NCBI GenBank assembly: GCA_033060915.1
Contig: CM065378.1
Span: 54,860,001 to 54,924,000, forward strand
Direction of reading: 5' to 3'
Origin: Euryodendron excelsum
Taxonomy: Eukaryota; Streptophyta; Magnoliopsida; Ericales; Pentaphylacaceae
Length of the DNA: 64,000 bases
In this document: piece after piece, positions 1-12,002 of the stretch
How positions within the stretch are numbered: the first letter of the stretch is position 1
How the letters are laid out: each line of letters starts with the position of its first letter
The notes under the pieces: generated by a model
Database searches by the model: none
Told to the model about the DNA's origin: nothing
Seen by the model: only the letters and a program-made list of their open reading frames with translations
Made by a program: the position numbers and the translations under genes

Positions 1-2221
1 CTGAGATAAGATTTGGCATTGAAATTTGAGTTAGGAGTTACTCTGGGTTTCCTAAGTTATTACACTTATCAATATGTATGCAAGCATTATTTATATTTAA
101 GAGATGATATTTTGCTCCAGCTTTGAATTATGAGATGATAAGAGATGATTTTGCTTGACTATTAAGACTTGAAAAAGTTACTTGTTTTACTTTAACAAGG
201 CATGCAAAGTACATGATTGTGCATTGGGAAAGTTTTAAAGAGATTCTTTAAGTTCATTATCCAGTATATTGAAAATTATATTTTAAATTATCAAAGTGTA
301 TTATTTGCAAGGCTTATCATTCACTGTGCGTGCGCTGACACTCATTTTATAACATTTCAGGTGAGCGAGTTGATCGTTAGACTTGGACTGTGAAATCAGG
401 GACCTTTAAATACCTCCATAAGATTTTCTCATTGACTTCGCTATTAGAGGGATTTGTTTTAGTTATAAGATTTGGATATTTAAGTGATTTATTTCTAATA
501 GCATTTGAAAATGGCTTTATTATTGTATAAATTGGAGATTATCTCTTCTTGGGATGATTGAATATCCTGGTTGATTTGTTTTGAGTGATAAAAGGGTTTT
601 GTCCCTAGCATTGTGTTCAATATTTATATTATTTGAGCAGGTTTTAGGCTTTCGTGAACCATGGGCTAAGGCTCTGTGGCTCTTGGCCAGTCTCATCCCT
701 ATCATAACCAAAGCCACCAAAACATCCCACGGCTAAAATCTTAAAGTCTCTCCCAGCCTAAACTTAGCAACTAATTCTAAAACAAGCTCTCTTATTGGTA
801 CGCCTTGAAATTAAATCAAACTTTCGTGTATGTTGTCTTTAAATATCTTCTTAAGTGGGCCTTTATGTCGTTTGGCACTTTTATTAGTACCCTATAGACC
901 TACTAAATCATACTCAAAAGAAGTAAGAAAGCCTGTATGCAAAGTTCAACTACGGCAGCCCATTCTTTAGTCCAAAACCAAATTACAGAAATATCTTTAG
1001 ACTAGAAACGTAAAATATACATAAATGATAAAACAGTACTAATATGAAGAATGTAAATCTGATTGATATTAAACCAACAGTTCATTACATACAGCCCTAA
1101 ACAGGCTAAACTACATCTAGTTGAAACTCCTAATTTGCCCCTTCTCTTGTTTCCATGCTCCGCATCATTCAGGTTTTTGGATTTGCACCCATGGAGCCAT
1201 GAAAGTTGTAAGTTGATTGGATATGCATACCACTTCGGGAACAAGAAAAACTCTAAGAAGTCCATCATTTCCACTAAGCCATCTAATTAATCAAGAATGA
1301 CAAAATGAAAGGTTGATGTAACTTGCAAGCCAAATATACATTTAGACTGGGGGAAAATAAAATTCAAATTCTATTCTCATCCTTCTCTATGGTTTTGTTG
1401 AGTTCTCAAACTGGGATATCACATTCTTAACCATGTCAAACTCTTGTTTCCTTAGCATCAATTTGCAGGTTTATATGATTTGCTTCAATAGGTTGACTTA
1501 CAGTACTTAACTTGGAGCAGGATGACAAGGAAAAGGAAAAAAAAAAACTAAACTTTGGAGCAGGACTTTATGATTCTGACTTTTGAATAGCCTCTATTCC
1601 AATAAGCTTCTTACTCAAAGACAAATTTAGAAAGTATCCAAAGTACAAGGCCACAAATGCTAACAGTAAAACAAAAACAGAAAAAGTGATTGATTGCAGT
1701 GAGATTGTGAGAGAAAATAAGAAAAAGAGAGAGGGGGGAGGAGGGAGAACAGCTTGGCGATCGGAGAAGAAAAAGGAAAGAATAGGGGAGACAGAAGTTT
1801 AGGCAATCACTGTAAATTCTTAGGCATTCACAAGTAGGAAAAGAAGCACCACACACCACAATTAACAAGCTTCAACTTCAAACATCTCTTCATTCACTTT
1901 ATTCTTTAAACAAGGTCCAAATATCAGTGTATATACATAGCATTCACAGGGCTTTAACATATTAGGCAGAAATGATTGGTAGCCAAACAAGATTATGATT
2001 TTTATTGAACCCAGGAGACCTACCAATTTTTACTCCAAAGAAGCAAATAACCTCACTAACACAGCCCCATATGGCAGCGACTTAAACCTATACATAAATT
2101 ATTGAAATACCTTAACTCTTAAAGCCTAATAAAACATCATTAGAACTATACTAGCATACAAAAATAAAAAAATGCATTCCAGAATAAGCCAAAACTGAAT
2201 TACATAATTTCCCTAGTTGGC
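1..2221. other. No recognisable gene or element
   Basis: A+T-rich, low-information plant DNA. Short open frames on both strands (for example 1002-1274 minus and 1063-1290 plus) overlap each other, have no family motif and no splice or start context. I see no tRNA, TIR or LTR boundary here. Confidence 0.6.
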
Positions 2222-2553
2222 TTGATGTTAACTTTTCCATGGAAGAGTAATTGGAATATAGGGATCCCCACAACAGTGTCCTCCTTTTTTGGGACAGCAA
2301 CCATAGTCTCCATTGTTACCATGGACAATTTAGGAAGGAGAAGCAGAATTCTCCCACCAGTGTTGTACATGCCAAAAAGAGAAGAACTTGGTGAATCATC
2401 TATTATTCCATTGTGATGTGGCTAGGGATCCATGGTGCATGCTCTTTCCTCTGTTTGGAGTTTTGTGGCTTATACCACCTTCAGTCTCGCAACTTTTTGG
2501 GGATAGAGGATGCCACTCAAAGAGGGTAAGGAAGGGTTATAGGGTGGCTCCAT
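2222..2553 (+). pseudogene. LINE reverse-transcriptase C-terminal zinc-binding (zf-RVT) fragment
   Basis: Plus-strand translation matches the zf-RVT region found at the C-terminus of plant LINE-type reverse transcriptases. The first part reads FPWKSNWNIGIPTTVSSFF then TMDNLGRRSRILP, like the family pattern FPxKSIWxxxxPxKVxFFxW followed by LTxDNLxxRG. At about 2365 the frame shifts, and the next frame carries CCTCQKEKNLVNHLLFHC and VARDPW, the Cys/His zinc-binding core, followed by LFPLFGVLWLIPPSV. The similarity fades near 2550. The RT, endonuclease and poly(A) tail are not recognisable, so this is a dead relic. Family features are recalled, not searched. Confidence 0.6.
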
Positions 2554-3619
2554 AATTGAAATTGTCTTTGCTTCATTTTTTATTTTTATTTTTAATTAGT
2601 GAAGTTGTGTTTGCTTCATAATTTTCAATTTTGGATGAAAATAAATGTTTGTGACTCTTCTTTCTCTTTTCAGAGGATCTTATAGCCGAGTTCAATTTCA
2701 ATGATTCTTTTCTGGCTTGATTTTGTAGTTCAGAGATTCTCCCTTTTGGCATTTTAGTGGATTTTATCTACCTATCCAAAAAGACAATGGTAAACAACTT
2801 TAGTAAGAAATTCTTTTTACCCTCTACTAACAACTAAAATGGTTAAACCTCAACCCATCTCAAGTCAACTCAACTCAACAAGCCTTAGTACCAATTACTC
2901 AGGGTTAGCAACATGGCTCAATTTTCTATTGTTGACCCTGGCCCTATTAAAAACCATATCCTTGGTTAAGTCTTAAGACAATCACATTATATCTCATCAC
3001 CTTAACCCATGGCCTTTTCAACCTACCTTCTTCTCATTTGACACCCTCAACTTGGACGTAATCACTCCTCACAAGAGAGTTAGTGAGTTTACATTGCTAC
3101 TTTTCAATAGTTCAAAGAAAAGAACAAATCTGACAACCACGATGACAAACAAGGCAAAGTCTTTGTTTTCTGGGGACTGATAATGAACACCAAACATACA
3201 AGTGACTATAGTATCGATAGATGGTTTTTTTCAAGCACCATAATTTTAGTGGCAAAAATGAGAATGATTCAAATGGAAGCATTCAAGAAGTAACAAGTTT
3301 AGGGCAAGCCTGTTCTATAAGTTGTTGCGTGGAAGGCAATTGGCATCCAAAGTGCCTTCAAGGTAAATGCTTTGCTTAAGCAGTAGAATTAGATGCTACC
3401 ATAACCCCTAATAAAATAGTTTGAAGGCAATTGGTACAGGACATGCAAGATTCCCGAGGAGACTATCAATCAACTTTCCTTTCACCGTCCGGTTGGGAGT
3501 GATTTTTGGCATCTCTTGTCCATCTTTTGAGGTGCTATAGTTCATGTTGATATTTGCCAGAGAGGTACCATGATCTTGGCAAGGGAGACAGTATAAGTAG
3601 TAGGTTTAGCAAAGACAAT
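2554..3619. other. Unannotated spacer
   Basis: No open frame above background, no repeat boundaries and no RNA-gene signal that I can support. Part of it may be the degraded 3' region of the LINE relic upstream. Confidence 0.5.
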
Positions 3620-3639
3620 CAACTATTAGTTTGAGCGGT

Positions 3640-3760
3640 ATCTCTTTTTTCAATCTTGATAAGTAGCTTGTTGAGGGGTATCTCTTGCGACCTCCAAAGG
3701 GGAAGGTGTACTATTCAAGCCCCGGCTGGGTCACAGTATTGTGTGTCTTATTAGAAAGAG
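3640..3760 (+). mobile_element. Possible tRNA-derived SINE head
   Basis: The stretch TAGCTTGTTGAGG (3664-3676) resembles a pol III A box. About 45 bp downstream, CTATTCAAGCCCC (3711-3723) resembles a B box, with GCGACCTCCAAAGG in between as in many plant tRNA-related SINEs. No clear poly(T)/poly(A) tail or target duplication was found, so the ends are guesses. It could also be a tRNA-like coincidence. Confidence 0.3.
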
Positions 3761-4144
3761 GAGGTCAACTAAGAACAAAAAGTGACACAGGTTTATTGTT
3801 TGTAGTGTATGTGGAAGAAGGTAAGTATACAACTTAAGATCTCGTTGATATTGCTAGGGGGGGTGCAGTTCATGTATACTTGAAGTACATGCGAGTGAAC
3901 ATGAAAAAAGATGCAGCAAGAAGCTTAAAAATTCATATTAGTTGAAACTTGAAATGTCTACAAACAAATCCAAGTGGGAAAGAAGAATAAGAGATCTATT
4001 AACGTGCACACATGAAAATATAATAAAAGAGAGAGAGAGAAGGGGAGTTAAGCACCAACTTATTTAGATGATATAAAGAGGAAAAAACAAAAAGAGTGAG
4101 GTTCATGAGGTGTTAGAAGAATGGTATCTCTCTTAATCTTTGGT

Positions 4145-5200
4145 TGTTGAGGGTACATATGTCCAACTCTCCTTTGTGGACAAGGCTCAAGCTGTCCATT
4201 GAGATTAACGCAAGGTGTGCATTAACCTCAAGCTCAGGACAGAGGGACTGGCACACTTGAGGCATCCCCCCGGCATGGTCAAGCAAAACTCCATCGCGCG
4301 TACCACTCCTTGCTCAAGACAACACGCTTGATGCCCCTTATCTCGGCCAATGGAACCTCCACCTGAATGTGCCCCTCTCATGCCTCATCAGTCATCCCTC
4401 TCTAGAATTATCTCCAAAAGTATCCAAAGTTCTACAAGGCTATCTCCATACATCTCCGACAGGCACCCTGATACTTTAGCCAGCTTAGGTCAGAAATAAG
4501 CCCTATGGACCCCCTCAAGGTTGATTGCTTGATCATGGAGCACCCTAGCAACTCCATGACATCCTCACAGGACCTCTAGGGATATATGTCTTTGCAGCTG
4601 GAGTTAAGGATTTGTCAAGGTGGCTCGCTCCACTCTCCCTCAAGTGACTTGCAGATTGACTTATCTTATAGAGAATAATCTCCACTAGAAGACAATCAGA
4701 TGAAAAAAAAAAAAAAAAGAACATGTGACGCTCTCTGTACTTTTTCATATGCGAGGAGAGCGTCCAACCACCTCTGCAACTTCTGGACCAATCATCTTCG
4801 AGACCCTCTTAGGCCTCTGCAGATTTTGACACTAATTCCATATTGCCAGGCCAAGAAGGGTAAGTTACATGTCACTTTGTCTCCACTCAAGTATGTGAAA
4901 GTGTGCAATTAGGTGAGCTAGCTTCCGAGGCCTGACTCTCTTATAAGTAGAAGGTCTCCACCTCCATGCATATAACACAAACAATAAATAGTGTTCTAAG
5001 ACAAACAATGAACAGAGTTCTTCACCTCTGGAGAAACTCAAGGAGCTTTAGTTATCTACTACCACTCTCACTCTCTTAAGACCGCCCCAACTCGCACCCT
5101 TCAACCTCCGATGCTCCGGGGCCATCACAGTGCCTGCCATAACTTCCCAGAGGACCCATGACTAACCCACTTTGCTCCACCTTCCACAGGTGCCAGTACA
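4145..5200. repeat. Possible degraded LTR
   Basis: This stretch is more G+C-rich than its flanks and begins near TGTTGAGGGTACATATGTCC. It has a TATA-like TTATAAGTAG at 4941-4950 followed by a C/T-rich leader (CACTCTCACTCTCTT), a composition typical of plant gypsy LTRs. No partner LTR, PBS or target duplication was found, so the boundaries and the call are weak. Confidence 0.2.
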
Positions 5201-6058
5201 ACACAAGTTATATATAGGTGGATTATTTAAAGCAACCCATTCATCTTCTTGTAAATTTGCACTATTTCTTACTTGGTTGGCCTTTGACCAACTCAACAAC
5301 CATAAATTCCTTCCCTGTTGCTTCTGGTTTATTTTTCCCCATTTTTTCCTCAGTTTCTGTTGCACGAAATACTGAGATGTTCTGTTGTCAACGGGATCAA
5401 TAAACTATTTAGCGTGGAAATTTCGTACCTGCAACCAGATGAAACAACACTTTTGTTCCCTTCTTTCCCTACTCTCGTTCTTTTCTCATTATATGTTCAT
5501 ATATACAAATATACATATAACAGCACATTTTAATTTTTTATGCATATACATATGTTTGCCCTTGTAAACACATAATTTTTTTTTCTTTTTATACAGCACA
5601 TTGTTCGTGACTTCATGTACTTACACGTTCTAAATAATAACTCATAGCCATATCATTAATATGCAAATATATACAGAATTTTCATAGAAGCTCTATGATT
5701 GTAGTAACATGAGATTTGCCCGTTTGAATTCAAAAACACGGTGTTACAGGTGACTCCAAATCATGAACGTATAACAATATATGATGAATTGGGAGTCGAT
5801 GTTCGGCTATGTTGCAATCAAACGCGACATTGAGATATTTCAAAGGATTGAGAAGTCGTGCGGCAGAGAAGAAAATACACAAATATTTCGATTTAGGGCA
5901 AAGGAATTAGAACCTCCGTCGGCCGAGACACCGTATCTCCAATAGGGATCTCCCATCCACTTCTCTCTCTCTCTCTCTCTCTCTCTCCCTTCCTTGTAAT
6001 ATGAAAGCTTAAAAACTCTTTTAGTGTTTCTGGAACTCTACTGCTCAGTCAAATATGA
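5201..6058. other. Spacer left of the MULE, with a (CT)n microsatellite
   Basis: No supported gene. A run of about 14 CT units lies at 5961-5988. With the sequence after 14197 this forms the pre-insertion site of the MULE. Confidence 0.5.
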
Positions 6059-6067
6059 AATATGCCT
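6059..6067. repeat. 9-bp target-site duplication, left (AATATGCCT)
   Basis: AATATGCCT immediately precedes the left TIR and is repeated exactly at 14189-14197 after the right TIR. A 9-bp duplication is characteristic of Mutator-like elements. Confidence 0.9.
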
Positions 6068-6177
6068 GGTTTTTTTACCAAACTAATTCATTTTTTTAAA
6101 TTTATTCTCAAAATATCAATTTAGCAAAGGTTATTTCTTAAATACTTTAAAACGCAATTTATTATTACGTTTTTTTA
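6068..6177 (+). repeat. MULE left terminal inverted repeat
   Basis: About 110 bp that align, with roughly 15% mismatch by eye, to the reverse complement of 14079-14188. The shared core includes ATATCAATTTAGCAAAGG and ACTTTAAAACGCAATTT. Confidence 0.88.
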
Positions 6178-6300
6178 AAAAATACAACTCTAAATTGCGT
6201 TTTTCTGAAAAAATCAATTTAGAATTGCGTTTTTCAAAAAAACGCAATAATAAATTGTGTTTTTATGAAAAACGCAATTACAAATTGAGTTTTTCATAAA
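6148..6300. repeat. MULE left subterminal AACGCAATT / AATTGCGTT repeats
   Basis: At least six copies of a 10-12 bp motif (AAACGCAATT or its complement AATTGCGTTT) occur in alternating orientation just inside the TIR. The right end (13898-14105) carries the same motif cluster. Such subterminal clusters are candidate transposase-binding sites; that role is inferred. Confidence 0.6.
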
Positions 6301-6882
6301 AAATAATTATTTATTTGTAAATACGAAATTACTAAATATAATTTATATATATGTTTATAAACTTGCAAACTAATTTTAAATTATTTTTTACTATTTAAAA
6401 ATTATTAAAATCATTGTTAAAATAATTTTTTTCATTCATTTATGTCAAATTTATGATAATAATATATTAATTTAAATTAAAATATTTTTAAATTTTACTA
6501 ATTATAAATTATTTACAAATTTTTATGAATTTAAAATAAATTTATTTCCACTAAGAACATGTTAATAATTATGAAAATACAAATTTTTAATTTCTTTTTT
6601 ACAAATTGAGTTTTTAATAAAAAAAATAAATTATCTAATTCTTATTTATTTCTAAATACGAAATTACTAAATACAATTTATATATATGTTTATAAACTTG
6701 CAAAACTAATTTTAAATAATTTTTTACTTTTTACGAATTGTTAAAATCATTGTTTACAATACAAATAAAAATATCTTTTACAATACACAAGTCTAAAAAT
6801 GGCTCCCAGTATAACATCTTCGACTGCGTCTGTTTCTCTGTCCTCTACGAAGGCTCACGTCGTGCTGCTCGTCCTGAGCAAC
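6301..6882. other. A+T-rich MULE interior, non-coding
   Basis: Very A+T-rich sequence downstream of the PMD stop codon. An imperfect internal repeat joins about 6300-6370 to about 6600-6690 (shared TATATATGTTTATAAACTTG). No coding signal. Confidence 0.5.
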
Positions 6883-9337
6883 CTATGCTCCCCCATCATC
6901 ATCTGTGTCATGAGTACCTGCAACATCAACACGAGGACTATACACCTGTGGTAGATAGACTCTGGGTACCTGCGTCACCTGTGACGGCCCAACATCATAA
7001 GTCGAAGCAGCATATCCACTGTGAAAATCATGGCCCCCATAACCAGAACTAGTAGCTACAAATGGATCGTAACTATGACTCGTGTTAGCCTGGAAAAAAA
7101 TTGGAGACATATTACAGGGCGACCGACGATCATATGTGCTAAAGTATGCCTCTGTAGGAAAGGAAGGCCCCTGTGCTGATGTGCCAGAACTCTGGCTAGG
7201 ATGGTAATAAGGCGCAGGAGTGACATACCCTGCACTATACCCACTATGCATGGAAGAAGGTATCGCAGAGGTGGATCGGTGTCCAGAGGTGACAGGAGGC
7301 TGCATGCTATATGGCACAGCGGATGAAGGGGCAAAAGAAGGCCTGGCCTCCTGGGAAGGCCGTCGGTGGTGTGGGACACGCTGCGACTTGCCTAGGATGG
7401 ATAAAGCAGCCATGGCACGATCCTGTATCTCATATATGTTCTCCAATGCCGCGGTACTAGGAAAGCCGAAAATAGCGTGATCTCCTAAGTTGTACACGTC
7501 CGTCCATGCCTGCGCCTGAAAATACAATTAAGCCATTTAATACGATTTTCATATAAAATATTATTAATTTACATTTAAATGAACATACCATCGTATCTAA
7601 TGTGCCTCCAACCCCTGAGTACCCTCTTTGAGTGCGAAGGGTGGGATTCCCAATATGTAGGCGAGTGATACTTCTATACTATACCATGTAAGGATCACTA
7701 TATGCCATAGGTGTACAAGAAATCTCACTGTCAACAACACGGTCCCTCCTATGTCCCCATTCTGTGATATACTGGTGGTGATAAAGACTCCAATCTATTG
7801 CGCTCTTCCCTCTTCGATCCAGCTTATGCAAATTCCTCTCCGTGTTCACGGGCTGGGGTATGTACTGTCTCATCCCAAACTGCCGCATAACTCGATCCGG
7901 TAGATGGAACTCAACAACGTCAAAGCACACGAGAGGCACTGATGCTCTCCAAATGTCACTCCCAAGATGACAGTAGTCTGGCAAAGAATCCATATGGGCC
8001 TCATATAGGGTCCAAACAAACTGAACAATACAAATTTAGATGGATGTAAATTATGAGGTCCAATCAATTGTAACGTACAGTTTAACGTATTTAGATGGAT
8101 GTAAATAGGTAATTTTAATTTAGAACTCACATCCGGCGGTCGAAGTCGGTCCATCTGGTCTCGGTAAACAGTGAGGACATGGGTAGAGACGTCAGTCAGG
8201 AGGAAATCATCATGCCATCTACCCCCTAATGGTCCACGGGGAAACTGTAGTGCGCCAATAAGCAATGGCTGTTGCGAATCTGTATCAGCTATTGCCGTTC
8301 GCTTAGGCAACATTGGAGGGAATCTCTCCCATGCCCAAATCTGATTCATCAGAGATAGAATATGATAATAATGTCATATGATAGTCGAAATGTAAGAAAA
8401 ACATACATACGAAAATATTGTGGTTACCTGCAGTAACGCTAAGGGGCCTGCAATCTCGGAACTGGTACTATATACAGCGTGACACAACCCCCTGTATAAG
8501 GATGCAAGAACTGCACTACCCCAGCTGTATCCGCCACAAACATCGAAGTCTGCTAGTAATGGTAAGTACATAGGCTTTACCAGGGTACCAGAGTGATCTG
8601 GCATCATGACCCCGGCAATAAGTCTGAGCATAAATGCTCTAACACGACGTTGTACTGTAACCTCATCAGCATCATCTGCAAGTGCCCCAAACCTCTGAGA
8701 TAACCACTTGATCTTCAAAAGTTTGTCTTTAAAATGCTGGGGGCCGGGGGCAACACCTAAATGCTGCACAAAAATAGGGGCCCAACCCTCTGGTGAGGCT
8801 GCACCGGGGGAACCTGTAACAGCCATCCCATCAACTGGAAGCCCGTATATGATGGATACATCCTGTAAGGTAATGGTGGTCTCCCCAATAGGCAAATGGA
8901 AAGTGTGAGTCTCCTGGCACCATCTCTCGACCAGGGCAGTGAGCAAAGCATAATCGTACTGTATCCGACCTACACGGTAAACACCATAGAAACCGGCTCT
9001 AATCAGATAAGGTATAATACGGGGGTGTACGTCATTGGTGAATAAACCCGTGTCCCCTCTACGGCAATTCATAGGCTCAATAACCTGTTAGTTAAACAAA
9101 AACATTACGTTATGAGATGGTAGTAATTGTCAATAAATTTTAATTTGTAAACTTTCAATGTGAAATACGTAAAAGTACTATAAAACATACCCCATGGTCC
9201 CACACGGCCTGTGAACGATGACTGGCCTGTAAGGTAAGTACAGTAGTATCGGCCGGTCCACCATCTCGTTGTTGTGATGTCATACTAGATGATAGATCTG
9301 GTAATCTGTATAATGGAAAAAACTCATCCACAAACAT
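6883..9337 (-). pseudogene. Plant mobile domain (PMD, MAIN/MAIL-like) gene inside the MULE, with one in-frame stop
   Basis: Five exons read on the minus strand with canonical GT/AG junctions and matching phases: 9337-9191, 9084-8428, 8340-8131, 8020-7589 and 7515-6883 (about 692 codons). Exons 1-4 carry the plant mobile domain, with HPRIIPYLIRAGFYGVYRVG, then YALLTALVERW, THTFHLPIGETTITLQDV and YGLPVDG, the hallmark motifs of the MAIN/MAIL1 PMD family, whose members act in gene expression and transposon silencing. Exon 5 is a Pro/Ser/Tyr-rich low-complexity tail. In exon 4, PYMV is followed by TAG (7679-7681), then YRSITR. The family normally has Trp there, so this looks like TGG to TAG at codon about 452. 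All other frames and splice sites are intact. The alternative is that exon 4 splices at 7685 before the stop, but the open YRSITR continuation argues against that. The start could be Met at 9337 or the internal Met of MTSQQRD. Confidence 0.82.
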
Positions 9338-9562
9338 GTGTATCCAAGTGTAATGTATAAAAAATATAAATTCACAAGCATCAAATATTACAATACATTA
9401 AACACATAGACTAACATTTAATTTAAGATTGTAATATGTTTTCTTAACTACAAACAGATTAAAATTAAGTATCATGCAGTACAACACATATAACATATAG
9501 ACTAATAGAACAGTACACGCTAAAAAGACACGTTTTACACATAAAACATATAGAAAACCCCC
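9338..9562. other. Intergenic spacer between the two MULE genes
   Basis: About 225 bp of A+T-rich DNA holding the transposase 3' end region and presumably the PMD promoter. No clear motif. Confidence 0.4.
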
Positions 9563-11891
9563 CTAATGTTCCGCTATTCTTGTTGGACATCGGCGTCTGT
9601 TATGACCAGGCTCCTTGCATATACTACAATGGAATGTCTGTTTTTGCCTCGATTCATCCATTTCGTTAGGAATTCTGCTGTGTTCAGGCTGGCCTTTCCG
9701 AACTACGCGTTTACGATTAGTGTTTGGGAGAACAATAGGCCCTTCATAACACGGCCAGTAATCCTCTGCCAATATTGGCACGAACAGAACTGCGTACACA
9801 CGTGCATACTTTTCCATCGTATAGTTTGTGTCAAATAGAAACCAAGGTTCTTTTCTGGCATTTGCAGCAGAAGCAAGCATGTGCGAGCAAGGGAGGTGGT
9901 ATATAACCCATTTGCCGCATGAACAGCTTGGCAGGTAAAGTTGCACGACTTGTGTGTTACCACCTTTACTCCCCCTCTTACCTGTCGCCACTTCCACAGA
10001 CACAGTGTCCCTGTACAACATATAAGAAAATGTTGTAAGGTAAGCCGAACGCCATTACAATAGCAACGGAACGACAGTTGTAATAGAAACATATATTACC
10101 AATTAAAAACTGTGACACGATGCCCGGCTGCAATTTTGTTCCAATCCTCAAATTTTTTTCGCACTTCTGTAGGGAAACGATGACCATTGCTGATGTCACA
10201 TTGTATTTCACGGCGTCGTGCAACGAAACTTTCAACAAGACGGTAGTAAGTTACCTGCACACATGCTGTGATGGGCAAATTACGTGCGCCTACTATGGCA
10301 CCATTGTACCCCTCAAAATTGTTGGTTGTGACGATCCCCCAACGAAACCCACCATCGTAAGCCAATGTCCACTTAGTAGCATCCTCTCCCATTAATTGAA
10401 TATAACATGGTTCACATCTTTTTCGTATTTTATCCATTATTTTGTTGAACTTTCGCACTTGATGAGCTGTGCTAGCAGCCCACACCAAGTCCTTGACCTT
10501 TATCATGTTGTAATTCTTATGATAGTTACTGCGAAAGTGTCGAAGGCAGTACTTGTGAAAACCAGGGGGTTGATCATCCCTTGGATGTTCCCATTCTCGA
10601 TTAATGGCATTTAGCAGGCCTTGGTTGCGGTCCGAAATTATGGTCACCCGTTCCCTACCAGGGACAACGCAGTGTCTCACCAAATGTATGAACCACGACC
10701 AGTTACGGGTGTCTTCAACCTCGACAATGGAAAAAGCAAGAGGAAAAGTTGTACTCCTCGCAGTAACCCCGACAGCAATAAGCATAACACCCTTATATTT
10801 CCCGTAAAGGTGGGTGCCATCAACTGATATGACCGGCAAACTGTGTTTGAAACCCTCAATACATGGGCCGAAGGCCCAAAATACGCGATCAAACTCGACT
10901 AGATGACCTACGTCTTGAGAGAAGGTCTCTAAAATTTGTATAGTTCCGGGGTTTCTTGACTGCAATGTCAACAGATATCTAGGAAGCTTTGAGAACGACT
11001 CTTTCCAATTCCCAAATATCATCTCTATGGCTTTTGTTCTTGCTTGCCATGCTTTCTTGTATGACACTGAGTGGTGGTGATGTGTTTTCACATCTTCAAT
11101 TATCGATGCGATCTTCCAGTCTGGATCTTTCTGTACAAATATAGCACAGTTTAAATACATTATAGGAAGTGCTTATATGACAAACTAATGAATTATTGTG
11201 ACTAAGTATACAGAAAAGTTAAACTCACCGCAACTTGTGCCATGATAACGTGTGATATGAAGTTTGCGTCTAGATTACGATGGCCCATGTTTGGCATCCC
11301 ATACAAGCAGGTATGAGGGCCAGGGTATTGCGTAACCTCCCACATCGCATGCTTTTTTTCGGAAGCACGAAGCATCCAAGGGCAATTGTGTGCACACTTA
11401 ACTTTCCATAGTTTCTTAGTTGAGTCGACAACCAAGTACTCCTTGTTGTTGTGCAAGTGATATGCCTTGCATGCATTTTTCAAAGCAACCTTATCATTGA
11501 ACAACATCCCCAGTTGAAAATTAGGGTTGTCCCTATCCCATACGGACCCACGGCAAAACTCATTCCTGCCAAGTACCGGTGCATCATAGCCTTCCGGCAA
11601 TGTAGTGAAGTAAGGAACCGGGATCTGTTGTTGTTGTTGAACATCATCATCGGAATTGTTCATTAGAGCGACATCTACATCTTCATCTGATTGTTCCGAC
11701 TGTATACCCGGAGACCTTACATTCAAATCAAAATCCTTAGGCGTGGATCGGCAGCTTGATTCAACCATATGTTGCACTGCATTCATACCGTCACTATATC
11801 CCATTGTACGCTGAATTGTTGACATACTACTCGACCCAATGCTATCATCTGCGAATGAACCATGGCGACCACTTTGCTGTGTGTTGCGCAT
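9563..11891 (-). CDS. MuDR/MURA-type transposase, three exons
   Basis: The DDE transposase that cuts and moves the MULE by acting on its TIRs. Exons 11891-11229, 11130-10100 and 10010-9563 join in phase at GT/AG sites to give about 713 aa with no stop. Residues about 110-210 form the MuDR N-terminal DNA-binding domain (KVKCAHNCPWMLRASEK, PGPHTC). The MULE catalytic core follows: D325 in VISVDGTHLYGKYKG, D388 in ISDRNQG, the CLRH motif, and E494 in TTNNFEGYNGA. The C-terminus has a SWIM zinc finger (CSCGKWVIYHLPCSH) and a CCHC knuckle (CSICKEPGHNRRRC). Length and domain order fit the family. All three acidic residues are present, so the enzyme could be functional. The N-terminal 110 residues are Ser/Gln/Asp-rich and probably disordered. 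The start Met at 11891 is the first in the open frame. Confidence 0.9.
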
Positions 11892-12002
11892 CTAAAACGA
11901 AATACCTTGTTCGTCCATTTGATGTGAAAATGGCACAGTGTGACCTACAGCGTCCTGCCCTAATGTCAGTATCGTTGAGAAATTCCACGTTGTCATATTT
12001 TG

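Noticed and set aside
1611..1868. 85-codon minus frame with a hydrophobic Leu/Phe-rich stretch
   Set aside because: Arises opposite an A/G-rich tract; no homology recognised and no start or splice context.
2680..2810. Continuation of the LINE protein downstream of 2553
   Set aside because: No family motif could be followed through the A+T-rich stretch at 2570-2600.
3640..3760. Functional tRNA gene
   Set aside because: Box-like motifs only; no cloverleaf can be drawn by eye with paired acceptor arms.
5730..5940. Host exon next to the MULE insertion
   Set aside because: Short frames here have no recognisable protein match and stop in every frame within about 40 codons.
6738..7052. Plus-strand 104-codon frame
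   Set aside because: Shadow of exon 5 of the PMD gene on the other strand.
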